Below, piece by piece: positions 15,920 through 26,886 of a DNA stretch of 47,800 nucleotides; the stretch's first letter is position 1, and each line of letters begins with the position of its first letter. Under the pieces are notes generated by a model. The model was not told where the DNA came from. It searched no databases and worked only from the letters and a program-made list of their open reading frames with translations. The stretch lies in contig JAEUPH010000029.1 in assembly GCA_016790395.1 (NCBI GenBank), positions 1 to 47,800 on the forward strand, written 5' to 3'. Made by a program: the position numbers and the translations under genes. The DNA is from Rubrivivax sp. GTDB lineage: Bacteria > Pseudomonadota > Gammaproteobacteria > Burkholderiales > Burkholderiaceae_C.

Positions 15920-17095
15920 ATGACCCGAGCCGTCATCGTCTCCACCGCCCGCACGCCGCTCACCAAGAGCTGGAAGGGCGCCTTCAACATGACCCATGGC
16001 GCGACGCTGGGCGGCGTGGCCGTGCAGGCCGCCGTGCAGCGCGCGGGCATCGAGCCTGGCGCCGTCGAGGACGTGCTGATGGGCTGCGCCAACCCCGAGG
16101 GCGCCACCGGCTGGAACATCGCGCGCCAGGTGGCGCTCCGCGCCGGGCTGCCGGTCACCGTCTCTGGCATCACCGTCAACCGCTTCTGCAGCAGCGGGCT
16201 GCAGACCATCGCGATGGCGGCGCAGCGCATCATCGCCGGCGAGGGCGATGTCTATGTCGCCGGCGGCGTGGAGAGCATCTCCTGCGTGCAGCAGGAGATG
16301 AACATGCACATGTTCCAGGACCCGTGGCTGAAGGACAAGAAGCCCGAGATCTACTGGCCCATGCTGCAGACCGCCGAGATGGTGGCCAAGCGCTACAACA
16401 TGCCGAAAGAGCGCATGGACGAGTTCGGCGCCGCCAGCCAGCAGAAGGCCTGCGCCGCACAGGAGCAGGGCCTGTTCAACGACGAGATCGTGCCCGTCAC
16501 CACCATCGCCGGCGTGGTGGATCCGGTGATGGGGCTGCGCAGCCAGGAAGTCACCGTCAGTGCCGACGAAGGCCTGCGCCCCGGCACCACGGTGGAAAGC
16601 ATCCGCGGCATCCGCACCGCCACGCCGGGGGGCGTGGTGACGGCCGGCAACGCCAGCCAGTTCAGCGACGGCGCCGGCGCCTGCGCCGTGGTGAGCGAGG
16701 CCTACGCCGAGCGCCACGGCCTGAAGCCGCTGGGCCGCTTCCTCGGCTTCGCCGTGGCCGGCTGCGAGCCCGACGAGATGGGCATCGGCCCGGTCTTCGC
16801 CGTGCCCAAGGTGCTGCAGCGCCTGGGCCTGACGGTGGCCGACATCGACCTGTGGGAGCTGAACGAGGCCTTCGCCGTGCAGGTGCTGTACTGCGCCGAC
16901 CGCCTGGGGATCCCGATGGAGCGGCTGAACGTGAACGGTGGCGCCATCGCCGTCGGTCATCCCTACGGCATGAGCGGCCAGCGGCTCACGGGCCATGCGC
17001 TCATCGAAGGCCGGCGCCGCGGCGCGAAGAAGGTCTGCGTGACCATGTGCATCGGCGGCGGCATGGGGGCCGCCGGCATCTTCGAAGTGCTGTGA
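15920..17095 (+). CDS. Acetyl-CoA acyltransferase (beta-oxidation thiolase)
   Basis: A 391-residue type I thiolase that cleaves 3-ketoacyl-CoA with CoA to release acetyl-CoA. The nucleophilic Cys is in [11 protein letters not shown] (about residue 89); the catalytic His is in [14 protein letters not shown]; the second catalytic Cys is in [27 protein letters not shown] and the N-terminal [18 protein letters not shown] are also standard. It follows the hydratase/dehydrogenase by 18 bases and overlaps the acyl-CoA dehydrogenase start (GTGTGA-type overlap). Together the three enzymes cover the whole beta-oxidation cycle. FadA versus FadI assignment is not possible from sequence alone. Confidence 0.93.
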   Translation: MTRAVIVSTARTPLTKSWKGAFNMTHGATLGGVAVQAAVQRAGIEPGAVEDVLMGCANPEGATGWNIARQVALRAGLPVTVSGITVNRFCSSGLQTIAMAAQRIIAGEGDVYVAGGVESISCVQQEMNMHMFQDPWLKDKKPEIYWPMLQTAEMVAKRYNMPKERMDEFGAASQQKACAAQEQGLFNDEIVPVTTIAGVVDPVMGLRSQEVTVSADEGLRPGTTVESIRGIRTATPGGVVTAGNASQFSDGAGACAVVSEAYAERHGLKPLGRFLGFAVAGCEPDEMGIGPVFAVPKVLQRLGLTVADIDLWELNEAFAVQVLYCADRLGIPMERLNVNGGAIAVGHPYGMSGQRLTGHALIEGRRRGAKKVCVTMCIGGGMGAAGIFEVL

Positions 17096-18912
17096 GCGGC
17101 TACCGCAGCACGCTCGATTTCCTGCTGCATGGCTGGCTGCGTGTCGGCGAACTGCTGGCACGGCCGCGCTTCGCCGAGCACACGCTGGACACCTTCACGC
17201 AGGTGCTGGACACCTGCGAGCGCATCGCACGCGACAAGTTCGTGCCGGCCAATCGGCAGGGCGATGTGCAGGAACCGCATTTCGACGGCGAGCGCGTGCA
17301 CCTGCCGGCGACCACGAAGGAAGCGCTGGCCGCCTATGTCGAATCGGGCATGCTGGCCGCAGCGCAGGACTTCGACGACGGCGGCATGCAGCTGCCCTGC
17401 GTCATCGAGATGGCGGCCAACGCCTTCTTCAGCAAGGCCAGCGTGGCGGTGGGTGCGTACAACATGCTCACGCGCGGCAACGCGGGCCTGCTGATGGCGC
17501 ACGGCACGCCGGTGCAGCGCGAGGTCTTCGCGAAGAACGAATTCTCCGGCCGCTGGTTCGGCACCATGTGCCTGAGCGAGCCGCAGGCGGGCTCGTCGCT
17601 GGCCGACATCGTCACGCGCGCGGTGCCGGATGGCGAAGGCTTCGAGGCCGATCCGCTGGGCCCGCGCTACCGGCTGCGCGGCAACAAGATGTGGATCAGC
17701 GCCGGCGAGCACGAGCTGGCCGAGAACATCGTGCACCTGGTGCTGGCCAAGATCCCGGGGCCCGACGGCCGGCTTCCGACAGGCGCCAAGGGCATCTCGC
17801 TGTTCATCGTGCCGCGCCAGCTGGCTGACGATCGAGGTGCGCTGACCGGCGAGCGAAACGATGTGGCGCTGGCCGGCCTGAACCACAAGCTGGGCTTCCG
17901 CGGCACCACGAACACGCTGCTGAACTTCGGCGAAGGGCGCTTCCCGGTTCGGGGCGAGGCCGGGGCCATCGGCTACCGGGTGGGCGAACCCGGCGACGGC
18001 CTGCGCTGCATGTTCCACATGATGAACGAGGCGCGCATCAGCGTCGGGCTGGGTGCGGCGATGCTGGGCATGGCGGGCTTCGAGGCCAGCCTGGACTACG
18101 CAAGGGGGCGGCCGCAGGGTCGCCCCGTCACCGGCGGCGGCAAGGACGCCACGCAGCCCCAGGTGCCCATCGTCCAGCACGCCGACGTGAAGCGCATGCT
18201 GCTGGCGCAGAAGGCCTATGCCGAAGGCAGCCTGGCGCTGGCGCTGTACTGCGCGCGGCTGGTGGACGAGCAGCACACCGCCGACGAGGCCGGCGCGGCC
18301 GAGGCCACGCTGCTGCTGGAAGTGCTGACGCCCATCGCCAAGAGCTGGCCCAGCGAATGGTGCCTGGAGGCGAACTCGCTGGCCATCCAGGTGCTGGGCG
18401 GCTATGGCTACACGCGGGACTACCCCGTGGAGCAGCACTGGCGCGACAACCGCCTCAACATGATCCACGAAGGCACGCACGGCATCCAGGCGCTGGACCT
18501 GCTGGGCCGCAAGGTGGTGATGCAGGGCGGCGCGGGGCTGAAGGCGCTGGCCGGGCGCATCAACGCCACCGTCGAGAGCGCGGGCCAGGCGCCGGGCTTC
18601 GTGGAGCACGCCAACGCCCTGGCTGGTGCGCTGCAGAAGCTGGGCGCGGCCACCAAGTCGGCCTGGGCCACCGGCGTGCCTGAAGAAGCCCTGGCCAATG
18701 CCACGCCCTACCTGCATGCCTTCGGCCACGTGGTGCTGGCCTGGCTGTGGCTGGACGTCTCGCTGGCCGCGCGCGGCCACGCCCTGGAGCCCGGGAAGCG
18801 GGCTGCCCAGCGCTACTTCTTCGCCTACGAGCTCCCCAAGGTCGATGCCTGGCTGGCGGTCGTGGCGCGGCGCGAGCCGCTGCTGCGCGAAGTCGACGAC
18901 GCCTGGCTCTGA
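17092..18912 (+). CDS. Acyl-CoA dehydrogenase, long (about 600 aa) form
   Basis: A 606-residue flavoprotein catalysing the first oxidation step of beta-oxidation. It shows the FAD-binding motif [16 protein letters not shown], the [16 protein letters not shown] strand, [20 protein letters not shown], the C-terminal helical-domain motif [23 protein letters not shown] and, just after, [20 protein letters not shown]. The Glu of HEGTHG is near the usual catalytic position for this long subfamily. A C-terminal extension (about residues 480-606, Ala-rich helical) is shared with DmdC/AidB-like long acyl-CoA dehydrogenases. GTG 17092 overlaps the thiolase stop. Chain-length preference cannot be read. 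Confidence 0.92.
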   Translation: MSGYRSTLDFLLHGWLRVGELLARPRFAEHTLDTFTQVLDTCERIARDKFVPANRQGDVQEPHFDGERVHLPATTKEALAAYVESGMLAAAQDFDDGGMQLPCVIEMAANAFFSKASVAVGAYNMLTRGNAGLLMAHGTPVQREVFAKNEFSGRWFGTMCLSEPQAGSSLADIVTRAVPDGEGFEADPLGPRYRLRGNKMWISAGEHELAENIVHLVLAKIPGPDGRLPTGAKGISLFIVPRQLADDRGALTGERNDVALAGLNHKLGFRGTTNTLLNFGEGRFPVRGEAGAIGYRVGEPGDGLRCMFHMMNEARISVGLGAAMLGMAGFEASLDYARGRPQGRPVTGGGKDATQPQVPIVQHADVKRMLLAQKAYAEGSLALALYCARLVDEQHTADEAGAAEATLLLEVLTPIAKSWPSEWCLEANSLAIQVLGGYGYTRDYPVEQHWRDNRLNMIHEGTHGIQALDLLGRKVVMQGGAGLKALAGRINATVESAGQAPGFVEHANALAGALQKLGAATKSAWATGVPEEALANATPYLHAFGHVVLAWLWLDVSLAARGHALEPGKRAAQRYFFAYELPKVDAWLAVVARREPLLREVDDAWL

Positions 18913-18935
18913 GCGCCATCAACAAGGAGACACCC

Positions 18936-19727
18936 ATGGGCACCCCCGTGCTGCAACTGTTCGACCTCACGGGCCAGGTGGCCCTCGTCACCGGCGGCTC
19001 TCGCGGCCTGGGCCTGCAGATGGCCGAGGCTCTGGGCGAAGCCGGCGCCAAGGTGATGCTCACCGCCCGCAAGGCGGCCGAGCTGGAAGAGGCCTGTGCC
19101 ACGTTGTCGCAGAAGGGCATCGACGCGCGCTGGATCGCCGCCGACGCCAGCCAGCCGGCCGACATCCAGCGTGTCGTCGACGAGACCCTGGCCCGCGTGG
19201 GCCGCATCGACATCCTCGTCAACAACGCCGGCGCCACCTGGGGCGCGCCGGCCGAGGACTACCCGCTGGAGGCCTGGGACAAGGTGATGAACCTGAACAT
19301 CCGCAGCCTGTTCCTCTTCGCACAGGCGGTGGGCAAGGCCTGGATGATCCCGAACCGGGCCGGCCGCGTGATCAACGTGGCCAGCATCGCGGGCCTGTCG
19401 GGCAGCATCGACGTGAAGTTCCTGGCCTACGGCACCAGCAAGGGCGCGGTGGTGAACTTCACGCGCACGCTGGCAGGCGAATGGGGTGCCTACGGCATCA
19501 CCGTCAATGCGCTGGCGCCCGGCTTCTTCCCCAGCAAGATGACGAAGGGCGTGATCGCCGCCTTCGGCACCGAGAAGCTGGCCGCCAGCGCGCCGCTCAA
19601 GCGCCTGGGCGACGACGATGACCTGAAGGGCGCCGTGCTGCTGCTGGCCAGCCGGGCGGGCAAGCACATCACGGGGCAGATCCTGGCGGTGGATGGCGGC
19701 GTCTCCGCCGTGCACGGCGGGGGTTGA
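18936..19727 (+). CDS. SDR-family oxidoreductase, first of two
   Basis: A 263-residue short-chain dehydrogenase. It has the NAD(P) motif TGGSRGLG, the structural NNAGATWGAPA motif, Ser in INVASIAG, and the catalytic YGTSKGAVV (YxxxK). The C-terminal LLASRAGKHITGQILAVDGGVS is the standard end of classical SDRs of the 3-ketoacyl reductase/gluconate-dehydrogenase type. Basic residues after strand 2 (TARKAAEL) suggest NADP(H). ATG at 18936 has AAGGAGA about 8 bases upstream. Position after the acyl-CoA dehydrogenase suggests 3-ketoacyl or hydroxyacyl substrates, but this is context only. Confidence 0.88.
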   Translation: MGTPVLQLFDLTGQVALVTGGSRGLGLQMAEALGEAGAKVMLTARKAAELEEACATLSQKGIDARWIAADASQPADIQRVVDETLARVGRIDILVNNAGATWGAPAEDYPLEAWDKVMNLNIRSLFLFAQAVGKAWMIPNRAGRVINVASIAGLSGSIDVKFLAYGTSKGAVVNFTRTLAGEWGAYGITVNALAPGFFPSKMTKGVIAAFGTEKLAASAPLKRLGDDDDLKGAVLLLASRAGKHITGQILAVDGGVSAVHGGG

Positions 19728-19730
19728 AGC

Positions 19731-20177
19731 GTGTCTCTCGAGTTCAAGGTCAACATTCCCTTCGTCCAGCTGCTGGGCATGACGCTGGAGAAGTTCGAGC
19801 CCGACATGGCCGAGATCCATCTCGAGCTGCGCGAGGAGCTCACCAATTCCTGGGGCGTGGCGCACGGCGGCGTGACCATGTCGCTGCTGGACGTGGTGAT
19901 GGCCCACGCCGCGCGCAGCCCCACGAAGCCGGGTGGCGAGGCCCAGCCCGGCGTGGTGACGGTGGAGATGAAGACCACCTTCCTGCGCCCCGGCCAGGGC
20001 CGGCTCTTCGCCACGGGCCGCCGCCTGCACCGCACGGCCACGCTGGCCTTCTGCGACGCCGAGGTGCGCGACGAAGCGGGCCGGCTGGTGGGCACGTCCA
20101 GCGGCACCTTCAAGTTCCTCGGCGGCCTGCCCGTGGGTGACGGCCGCCGCATCCAGAAGCTCAACGCCTCCGATTGA
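19731..20177 (+). CDS. PaaI-family hotdog acyl-CoA thioesterase
   Basis: A 148-residue hotdog-fold protein expected to hydrolyse acyl-CoA thioesters. The long-helix motif NSWGVAHGGVTMSLLDVVMAHAA contains the HGG and conserved Asp of PaaI-type thioesterases; VTVEMKTTFLRPGQGRL and the later ATLAFCDAEVRDEAGRLVG strands complete the fold. GTG at 19731 lies three bases after the SDR stop. Its own stop overlaps the next start (TGATG). It probably recycles CoA from dead-end acyl-CoAs made by the upstream enzymes. Confidence 0.87.
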   Translation: MSLEFKVNIPFVQLLGMTLEKFEPDMAEIHLELREELTNSWGVAHGGVTMSLLDVVMAHAARSPTKPGGEAQPGVVTVEMKTTFLRPGQGRLFATGRRLHRTATLAFCDAEVRDEAGRLVGTSSGTFKFLGGLPVGDGRRIQKLNASD

Positions 20178-20626
20178 TGACGCTGAACTGGCAATGGCTT
20201 CGCTTCGCCGAACTCGGCGTCGAGCATCTCTATGACGTGCTCGCGCTGCGCTGCCGCGTCTTCATCCTGGAGCAGGGGCCTTACCTCGATCCCGACGGCT
20301 TCGACCGCCAGAGCTGGCACCTGCTGGGCCTTGACGCTGCCGGCGTGCTGCAGGCCTACCTGCGCGTGGTGGACCCGGGCCTGAAGTACGACGAACCCTC
20401 GATCGGCCGCGTCATCACCTCGCCGGAAACGCGCGGTACCGGCCTCGGCGAGCGGCTGGTGGCCGAAGGCGTGGCGCGCTGCGTCGCGGCCTGGCCCGGA
20501 CGCGGTATCCGCATCAGCGCGCAGGCGCACCTGGAACGCTTCTACGCCCGCCATGGTTTCGTGCGCGTCGGCGAGAACTACGGCGAAGACAACATCCCGC
20601 ACTGCCAGATGTGGCGCGCCCCATGA
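20177..20626 (+). CDS. ElaA-like GNAT acetyltransferase
   Basis: A 149-residue N-acetyltransferase. The N-terminal part (FAELGVEHLYDVLALRCRVFILEQG) and LDAAGVLQAYLRVVDPG match ElaA; the acetyl-CoA-binding region is IGRVITSPETRGTGLGERLVAEG, containing the RxxGxG/A signature, and the end has HLERFYARHGFVRVGENYGEDNIPH. The substrate of ElaA is not established. ATG at 20177 is preferred over TTG 20174 since it gives the ordinary one-base overlap with the thioesterase stop. It overlaps the GST gene by four bases. Confidence 0.88.
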   Translation: MTLNWQWLRFAELGVEHLYDVLALRCRVFILEQGPYLDPDGFDRQSWHLLGLDAAGVLQAYLRVVDPGLKYDEPSIGRVITSPETRGTGLGERLVAEGVARCVAAWPGRGIRISAQAHLERFYARHGFVRVGENYGEDNIPHCQMWRAP

Positions 20627-21552
20627 CCGAACTCATCCTGCACCACTACCCCGCTTCGCCCTTCGCCGAGAAGGCCCGCCTGATGCTGGGCTTCAAGGGC
20701 CTGGCCTGGCGCTCGGTGTTCATTCCGCCGGTGATGCCCAAGCCCGACCTCACGGCGCTGACCGGCGGCTACCGCCGCACGCCAGTGCTGCAGAGGGGGG
20801 CCGACGTCTTCTGCGACACCGCGCTCATCGCCCGCGTGCTGGAGACGCAGGCTCCCACACCGACGCTGTTCCCGGCCTCGGCGCCGCTGGCGCCGCTGCT
20901 GGCGCAGTGGGCCGACTCCACGCTGTTCTGGACGGCCGTGCCCTACACCATGCAGCCCGCCGGCCTCGCGCATGTGTTCGCCGGTCTGCCGCCCGAGGCC
21001 GTGCAGGCCTTCGCGGCCGACCGCGCGCCCTTCTCGGCGGGCATCCGCCGCCAGACGGTGGCCGACGCCACGGTGAACCTGCGGCAGCAGCTGGCGGCCT
21101 TCGACGCCCAGCTCGCTGACGGCCGGCCCTTCCTCTTCGGCGCCGACGCCAGCATCGCCGACTTCGCCGTGGCGCACTGCGTCTGGTACGTGCACCGGGG
21201 CGGCCCGGTGGCGGCGATCGTCGAACCCTTCGCGCTGGTGCGAGCCTGGCTGCAACGCGTTGAAGCCTTCGGCCACGGCCGGCCGCGGAAGATGAGCAGC
21301 GCCGAAGCGCTGGCCGCGGCCAGCGGCGCAGGCGGCCATGCGGCCACGGCCGTGGAACCGGGACTGGGCTTCGAGCCCGGACAGCGCGTGAACGTGGCAC
21401 CCACCGACTACGGCATCGACCCAGTGGCCGGCGAACTGGTGGGACTCACGGCCGACGAGGTGGTGGTGCGCCGCACCGACGAGCGCGCGGGCACCGTGCA
21501 CGTGCACTTCCCGCGCGCCGGCTTCCAGCTCAAGAAGGAGAAGAGTTCGTGA
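20623..21552 (+). CDS. Glutathione S-transferase family protein
   Basis: A 309-residue GST-like protein, longer than the usual 200-230. The N-terminal thioredoxin-like domain starts ELILHHYPASPFAEKARLML and has the TPVLQRGADVFCDTALIARVLE segment where the cis-Pro and glutathione-contact residues sit (normally PxL...D/ES). The helical C-domain follows (FLFGADASIADFAVAHCVWY). A further 60-70 residues at the end (from NVAPTDYGIDPVAGELVGLTADEVVV) form a predicted beta-rich extension not typical of GSTs. ATG at 20623 overlaps the elaA-like stop (ATGA); a start 12 bases upstream is possible. Function in fatty-acid metabolism is unknown. Confidence 0.85.
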   Translation: MTELILHHYPASPFAEKARLMLGFKGLAWRSVFIPPVMPKPDLTALTGGYRRTPVLQRGADVFCDTALIARVLETQAPTPTLFPASAPLAPLLAQWADSTLFWTAVPYTMQPAGLAHVFAGLPPEAVQAFAADRAPFSAGIRRQTVADATVNLRQQLAAFDAQLADGRPFLFGADASIADFAVAHCVWYVHRGGPVAAIVEPFALVRAWLQRVEAFGHGRPRKMSSAEALAAASGAGGHAATAVEPGLGFEPGQRVNVAPTDYGIDPVAGELVGLTADEVVVRRTDERAGTVHVHFPRAGFQLKKEKSS

Positions 21553-22457
21553 GTCATCTGCAGGGCGGCGTGGCCGTCATCACCGGGGCGGCCTCGGGTT
21601 TCGGGCTCGAAGCCAGCCGCGTCGCGGCGCAGCGCGGCATGCGCGTGGTCATGGCCGATGTGCAGGCCGGCGCGCTGGACACGGCGGCCGCCGAGGTCGC
21701 GGCGCTGGGTGCCGAGGTGCTGCCGTTCACGCTGGACGTCAGCAAGGCCGAACAGGTGCAGGCCATGGCCGAGGCCACGCTGGCACGCTTCGGCACACCC
21801 AACTTCGTGTTCAACAACGCCGGCGTCGGTGCCGGCGGGCTCATCTGGGAGCACACGCAGAAGGACTGGGAGTGGGTGGTCGGCGTCAACCTGATGGGCG
21901 TGGCCCACGGCGTGCGCGTGTTCACGCCGCTGATGCTGGCCGCTGCGAAGGCCGACCCGGCCTTCCGCGGTCACGTCGTCAACACGGCCAGCATGGCGGG
22001 GCTGCTGAACGCGCCCAACATGGGCGCCTACAACGTCACCAAGCACGCGGTGGTGTCGCTCAGCGAGACCCTGTTCCATGACCTGTCGCTGGTCAGCGAG
22101 CAGGTGCAGGCCCATGTGCTGTGCCCCTACTTCGTGCCCACGGGCATCCACATGAGCCACCGCAACCGGCCGACCGAGATGAAGGACGGCGCGCGGCCCA
22201 CGAAGAGCCAGCTCGTTGCGCAAGCGATGAGCACGCAGGCCGTGACACGCGGCAAGGTCACGGCGGCCGAGGTGGCGCAGTGGGTCTTCGACGCCATGGA
22301 CGCCGGCCGCTTCTACGTCTTCAGCCACCCGCAGGCGCTGGCCGGCGTCCAGTTGCGGCTGGAGGACGTGGTGTCGGGGCGCAACCCCACCAGCCCCTTC
22401 GCCGGAAAGCCGGAGATCGGCGAGCAGCTCAGGCAGGCCTTGCGAGACGCCGGTTGA
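21549..22457 (+). CDS. SDR-family oxidoreductase, second of two
   Basis: A 302-residue short-chain dehydrogenase with TGAASGFG cofactor motif, an Asp after strand 2 (VMADVQAGAL) that favours NAD(H), FNNAGVGAGG, the catalytic Ser region NTASMAGLLNAP, and YNVTKHAVVSLSE (YxxxK). The substrate-facing C-terminal portion (CPYFVPTGIHMSHRNRP onward, residues 195-302) is longer than in minimal SDRs. GTG at 21549 overlaps the GST stop (GTGA). It closes the fad operon and converges on the DUF1223 gene four bases later, with no obvious terminator hairpin between them. Confidence 0.88.
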   Translation: MSHLQGGVAVITGAASGFGLEASRVAAQRGMRVVMADVQAGALDTAAAEVAALGAEVLPFTLDVSKAEQVQAMAEATLARFGTPNFVFNNAGVGAGGLIWEHTQKDWEWVVGVNLMGVAHGVRVFTPLMLAAAKADPAFRGHVVNTASMAGLLNAPNMGAYNVTKHAVVSLSETLFHDLSLVSEQVQAHVLCPYFVPTGIHMSHRNRPTEMKDGARPTKSQLVAQAMSTQAVTRGKVTAAEVAQWVFDAMDAGRFYVFSHPQALAGVQLRLEDVVSGRNPTSPFAGKPEIGEQLRQALRDAG

Positions 22458-22461
22458 GCCT

Positions 22462-23172
22462 TCAGCAGGCCAGCACCACGGCCTGCAGCGGCCGGTCGCT
22501 GGCGGCGTCGGTCAGGACGAAGGCGACGCGGCGCGGGTGGCCCGGCTGGCCGCGCAACACGTCCAGTTCGGCCTTCAGGCCGTCGCGGCCGGCCCAGGGC
22601 GACAGCGGACGGTACAAGCGCACCACGTGGTCGTGGCGCAGGGTAGCGCCGGCGTTTTCTCCGGCGGCCACACGGCTGGCATGGCCGTCTTCCAGCACGG
22701 CCCAGTAGCCGGCCAGGAGCCTGGCATCAGCGGCCCGGGCCACCTGCAGGGTGACTCGATCGCCCTCGCGCTGGAGGCTGAGCGGCGGCCCCCCGCCCGT
22801 GGCCGCCGGCAGGCGTGGCCATTCCGGCCAGTCTCGGCCACCGGCCAGCACCTGCGGGGTGTAGACACCGCTGCGGCCAGCACGCTGCGCCAGCAGCTTC
22901 TGGCGCGCCGTGGCTTCCGGTGTGGCGAAGCGGTCTGGCCAGCCCAGGCGGTCCCAGTAGTTGACGTGAAAGGCCAGTGCGAGGACGTCGCTGCGGCCCT
23001 TCAGCGTGGACAGCCAGCGGTCGGCGGGCGGGCAGGAACTGCAACCCTCGGACGTGTACAGCTCCACCACGAGGGTCGGCCGGTCGCCGCTGGTGGCCTG
23101 ACAGGTGTCGGCGGCTTGGGCAGGGCCGAAGGCCAGGAGGATGCTGGCGAGGGTGGCGGCAGGCAAGGGCAT
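22462..23172 (-). CDS. Secreted DUF1223 thioredoxin-like protein
   Basis: A 236-residue protein of the DUF1223 family, whose function is not established. A signal peptide (MPLPAATLASILLAFGPAQAA) precedes a thioredoxin-fold domain opening VVELYTSEGCSSCPPADRWL, with a CSSC motif in the active-site position. Further conserved parts are FHVNYWDRLGWPDRFA and SGVYTPQVLAGGRDW. A C-terminal beta-rich portion (from about residue 125) follows. I chose ATG 23172, which has GGAG eight bases upstream and gives a clean signal peptide; the 1451-codon open frame through it is a shadow of tex and its neighbours. It is divergent from the flavoprotein gene. Confidence 0.85.
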   Translation of the reverse strand: MPLPAATLASILLAFGPAQAADTCQATSGDRPTLVVELYTSEGCSSCPPADRWLSTLKGRSDVLALAFHVNYWDRLGWPDRFATPEATARQKLLAQRAGRSGVYTPQVLAGGRDWPEWPRLPAATGGGPPLSLQREGDRVTLQVARAADARLLAGYWAVLEDGHASRVAAGENAGATLRHDHVVRLYRPLSPWAGRDGLKAELDVLRGQPGHPRRVAFVLTDAASDRPLQAVVLAC

Positions 23173-23253
23173 GGCGATGACTCCAGGAGCGGTGGCACGG
23201 ACTTGGTCGTTCCTGCAGCCCGGACATTTCAGCGGGCCGCGTAGAGTCCCTGC

Positions 23254-24501
23254 ATGTCTGAGCGCTCTGAATTCCGGCCGGGTGCCGTGGCCGTCATCGG
23301 CGCCGGCCCGGCCGGCCTGATGGCGGCCGAGGTGCTGGCCGCGTCCCGCCACGAGGTGCATGTCTTCGACGCCATGCCCTCGGTCGGCCGCAAGTTCCTG
23401 CTCGCCGGCAAGGGCGGGCTGAACCTCACGCACGGCGAGCCCTTCGAGCCCTTCGTCGGGCGCTACGCCGAGCGCGCCGAGACCCTGCGGCCGCGGCTCG
23501 AAGCCTTCGGTGCCGAGGCGCTGCGCGCCTGGGCCGCGGGCCTGGGGGTGGAAACCTTCGTCGGCAGCTCGGGCCGGGTGTTCCCTCGCGACCTCAAGGC
23601 CGCGCCGCTGCTGCGCGCCTGGCTGCACCGGCTGCGCGAGCAGGGCGTGCACTTTCACATGCGGCACCGCTGGCTGGGCTTCGGCGAAGGGGCAAGCCTG
23701 CGCTTCGCGGCGCCGGAAGGCGAGGTCGACATCGAGCCGGCCGCGGCCGTGCTGGCGCTGGGCGGCGCCAGTTGGCCGCAGCTGGGCTCGGACGGCGCCT
23801 GGGTGCCGGCGCTGCAGGCCGTGGGTGCCGAGGTGGCGCCGCTGCGTCCGTCCAACTGCGGCTTCGACGTCGGCTGGAGCGAGCACCTGGCCACGCGCTT
23901 CGCCGGCGAGCCGCTCAAGGGCGTGGCCATCGAGTTCGAAGGCTGGCGCCAGGCGGGCGAGTGCGTGGTGACGGCCGGTGGCATCGAGGGCTCGCTCGTC
24001 TACGCCGCCAGCGCGCGGCTGCGCGAGCGCATCGCCTCCGCCGGTGAGGCCGTCTTCCATCTGGACCTGCTGCCTCAGCGTGAACTCGCCTGGGTGCAGC
24101 GCGAGCTGGCGCACCCGCGAGGCCCGCGCTCGCTGGGCACGCACCTGAAGACGCGCCTGGGACTGTCCGGCGTGAAGGCGGCGCTGCTGTGGGAGCGCGC
24201 GCCCAAGGCCGCACAGGCCGACCCCGCGGCCTTCGCGGGCGCCATCAAGGCCTTGCCGATCCGCGTGCAGGCGGCACGGCCGGTGGCCGAAGCCATCAGC
24301 ACCGCTGGCGGCGTGCGCTTCGAGTCCCTGGACGATCAACTCATGCTGAAGAGCCGCCCCGGCGTCTTCTGCGCCGGCGAGATGCTGGATTGGGAAGCCC
24401 CGACCGGCGGCTACCTGCTCACCGCCTGCTTCGCCACGGGCCATGCGGCGGGCACGGGGGCCTCGCGCTGGCTGGCCGGCCGTGCAGGAGCGGCCGCTTA
24501 A
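23254..24501 (+). CDS. BaiN/HI0933-like FAD-dependent oxidoreductase (TIGR03862-type)
   Basis: A 415-residue flavoprotein. The FAD-binding fold begins AVIGAGPAGLMAAEVLA; the family motif SVGRKFLLAGKGGLNLTHGEPF follows at about residue 45-65; GSSGRVFPRDLKAAPLLRAWL and VLALGGASWPQLGSDGAW lie in the middle, and the C-terminus has GVFCAGEMLDWEAPTGGYLL. The family contains BaiN (a bile-acid reductase) and uncharacterised HI0933; substrate is unknown. ATG at 23254 lies only six bases after TAGAGT, with no Shine-Dalgarno, so a leaderless transcript is possible. The gene is followed 21 bases later by tex. Confidence 0.87.
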   Translation: MSERSEFRPGAVAVIGAGPAGLMAAEVLAASRHEVHVFDAMPSVGRKFLLAGKGGLNLTHGEPFEPFVGRYAERAETLRPRLEAFGAEALRAWAAGLGVETFVGSSGRVFPRDLKAAPLLRAWLHRLREQGVHFHMRHRWLGFGEGASLRFAAPEGEVDIEPAAAVLALGGASWPQLGSDGAWVPALQAVGAEVAPLRPSNCGFDVGWSEHLATRFAGEPLKGVAIEFEGWRQAGECVVTAGGIEGSLVYAASARLRERIASAGEAVFHLDLLPQRELAWVQRELAHPRGPRSLGTHLKTRLGLSGVKAALLWERAPKAAQADPAAFAGAIKALPIRVQAARPVAEAISTAGGVRFESLDDQLMLKSRPGVFCAGEMLDWEAPTGGYLLTACFATGHAAGTGASRWLAGRAGAAA

Positions 24502-24522
24502 ACTGCTTGGCTTTTCCCTTGC

Positions 24523-26882
<2,360 letters not shown>

Positions 26883-26886
<4 letters not shown>

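Noticed and set aside
12446-17161. A 1571-codon minus-strand open frame
   Set aside because: The first two thirds are antisense to the fad genes with biased composition. Only the end, from Met 13633, is the flavin hydroxylase.
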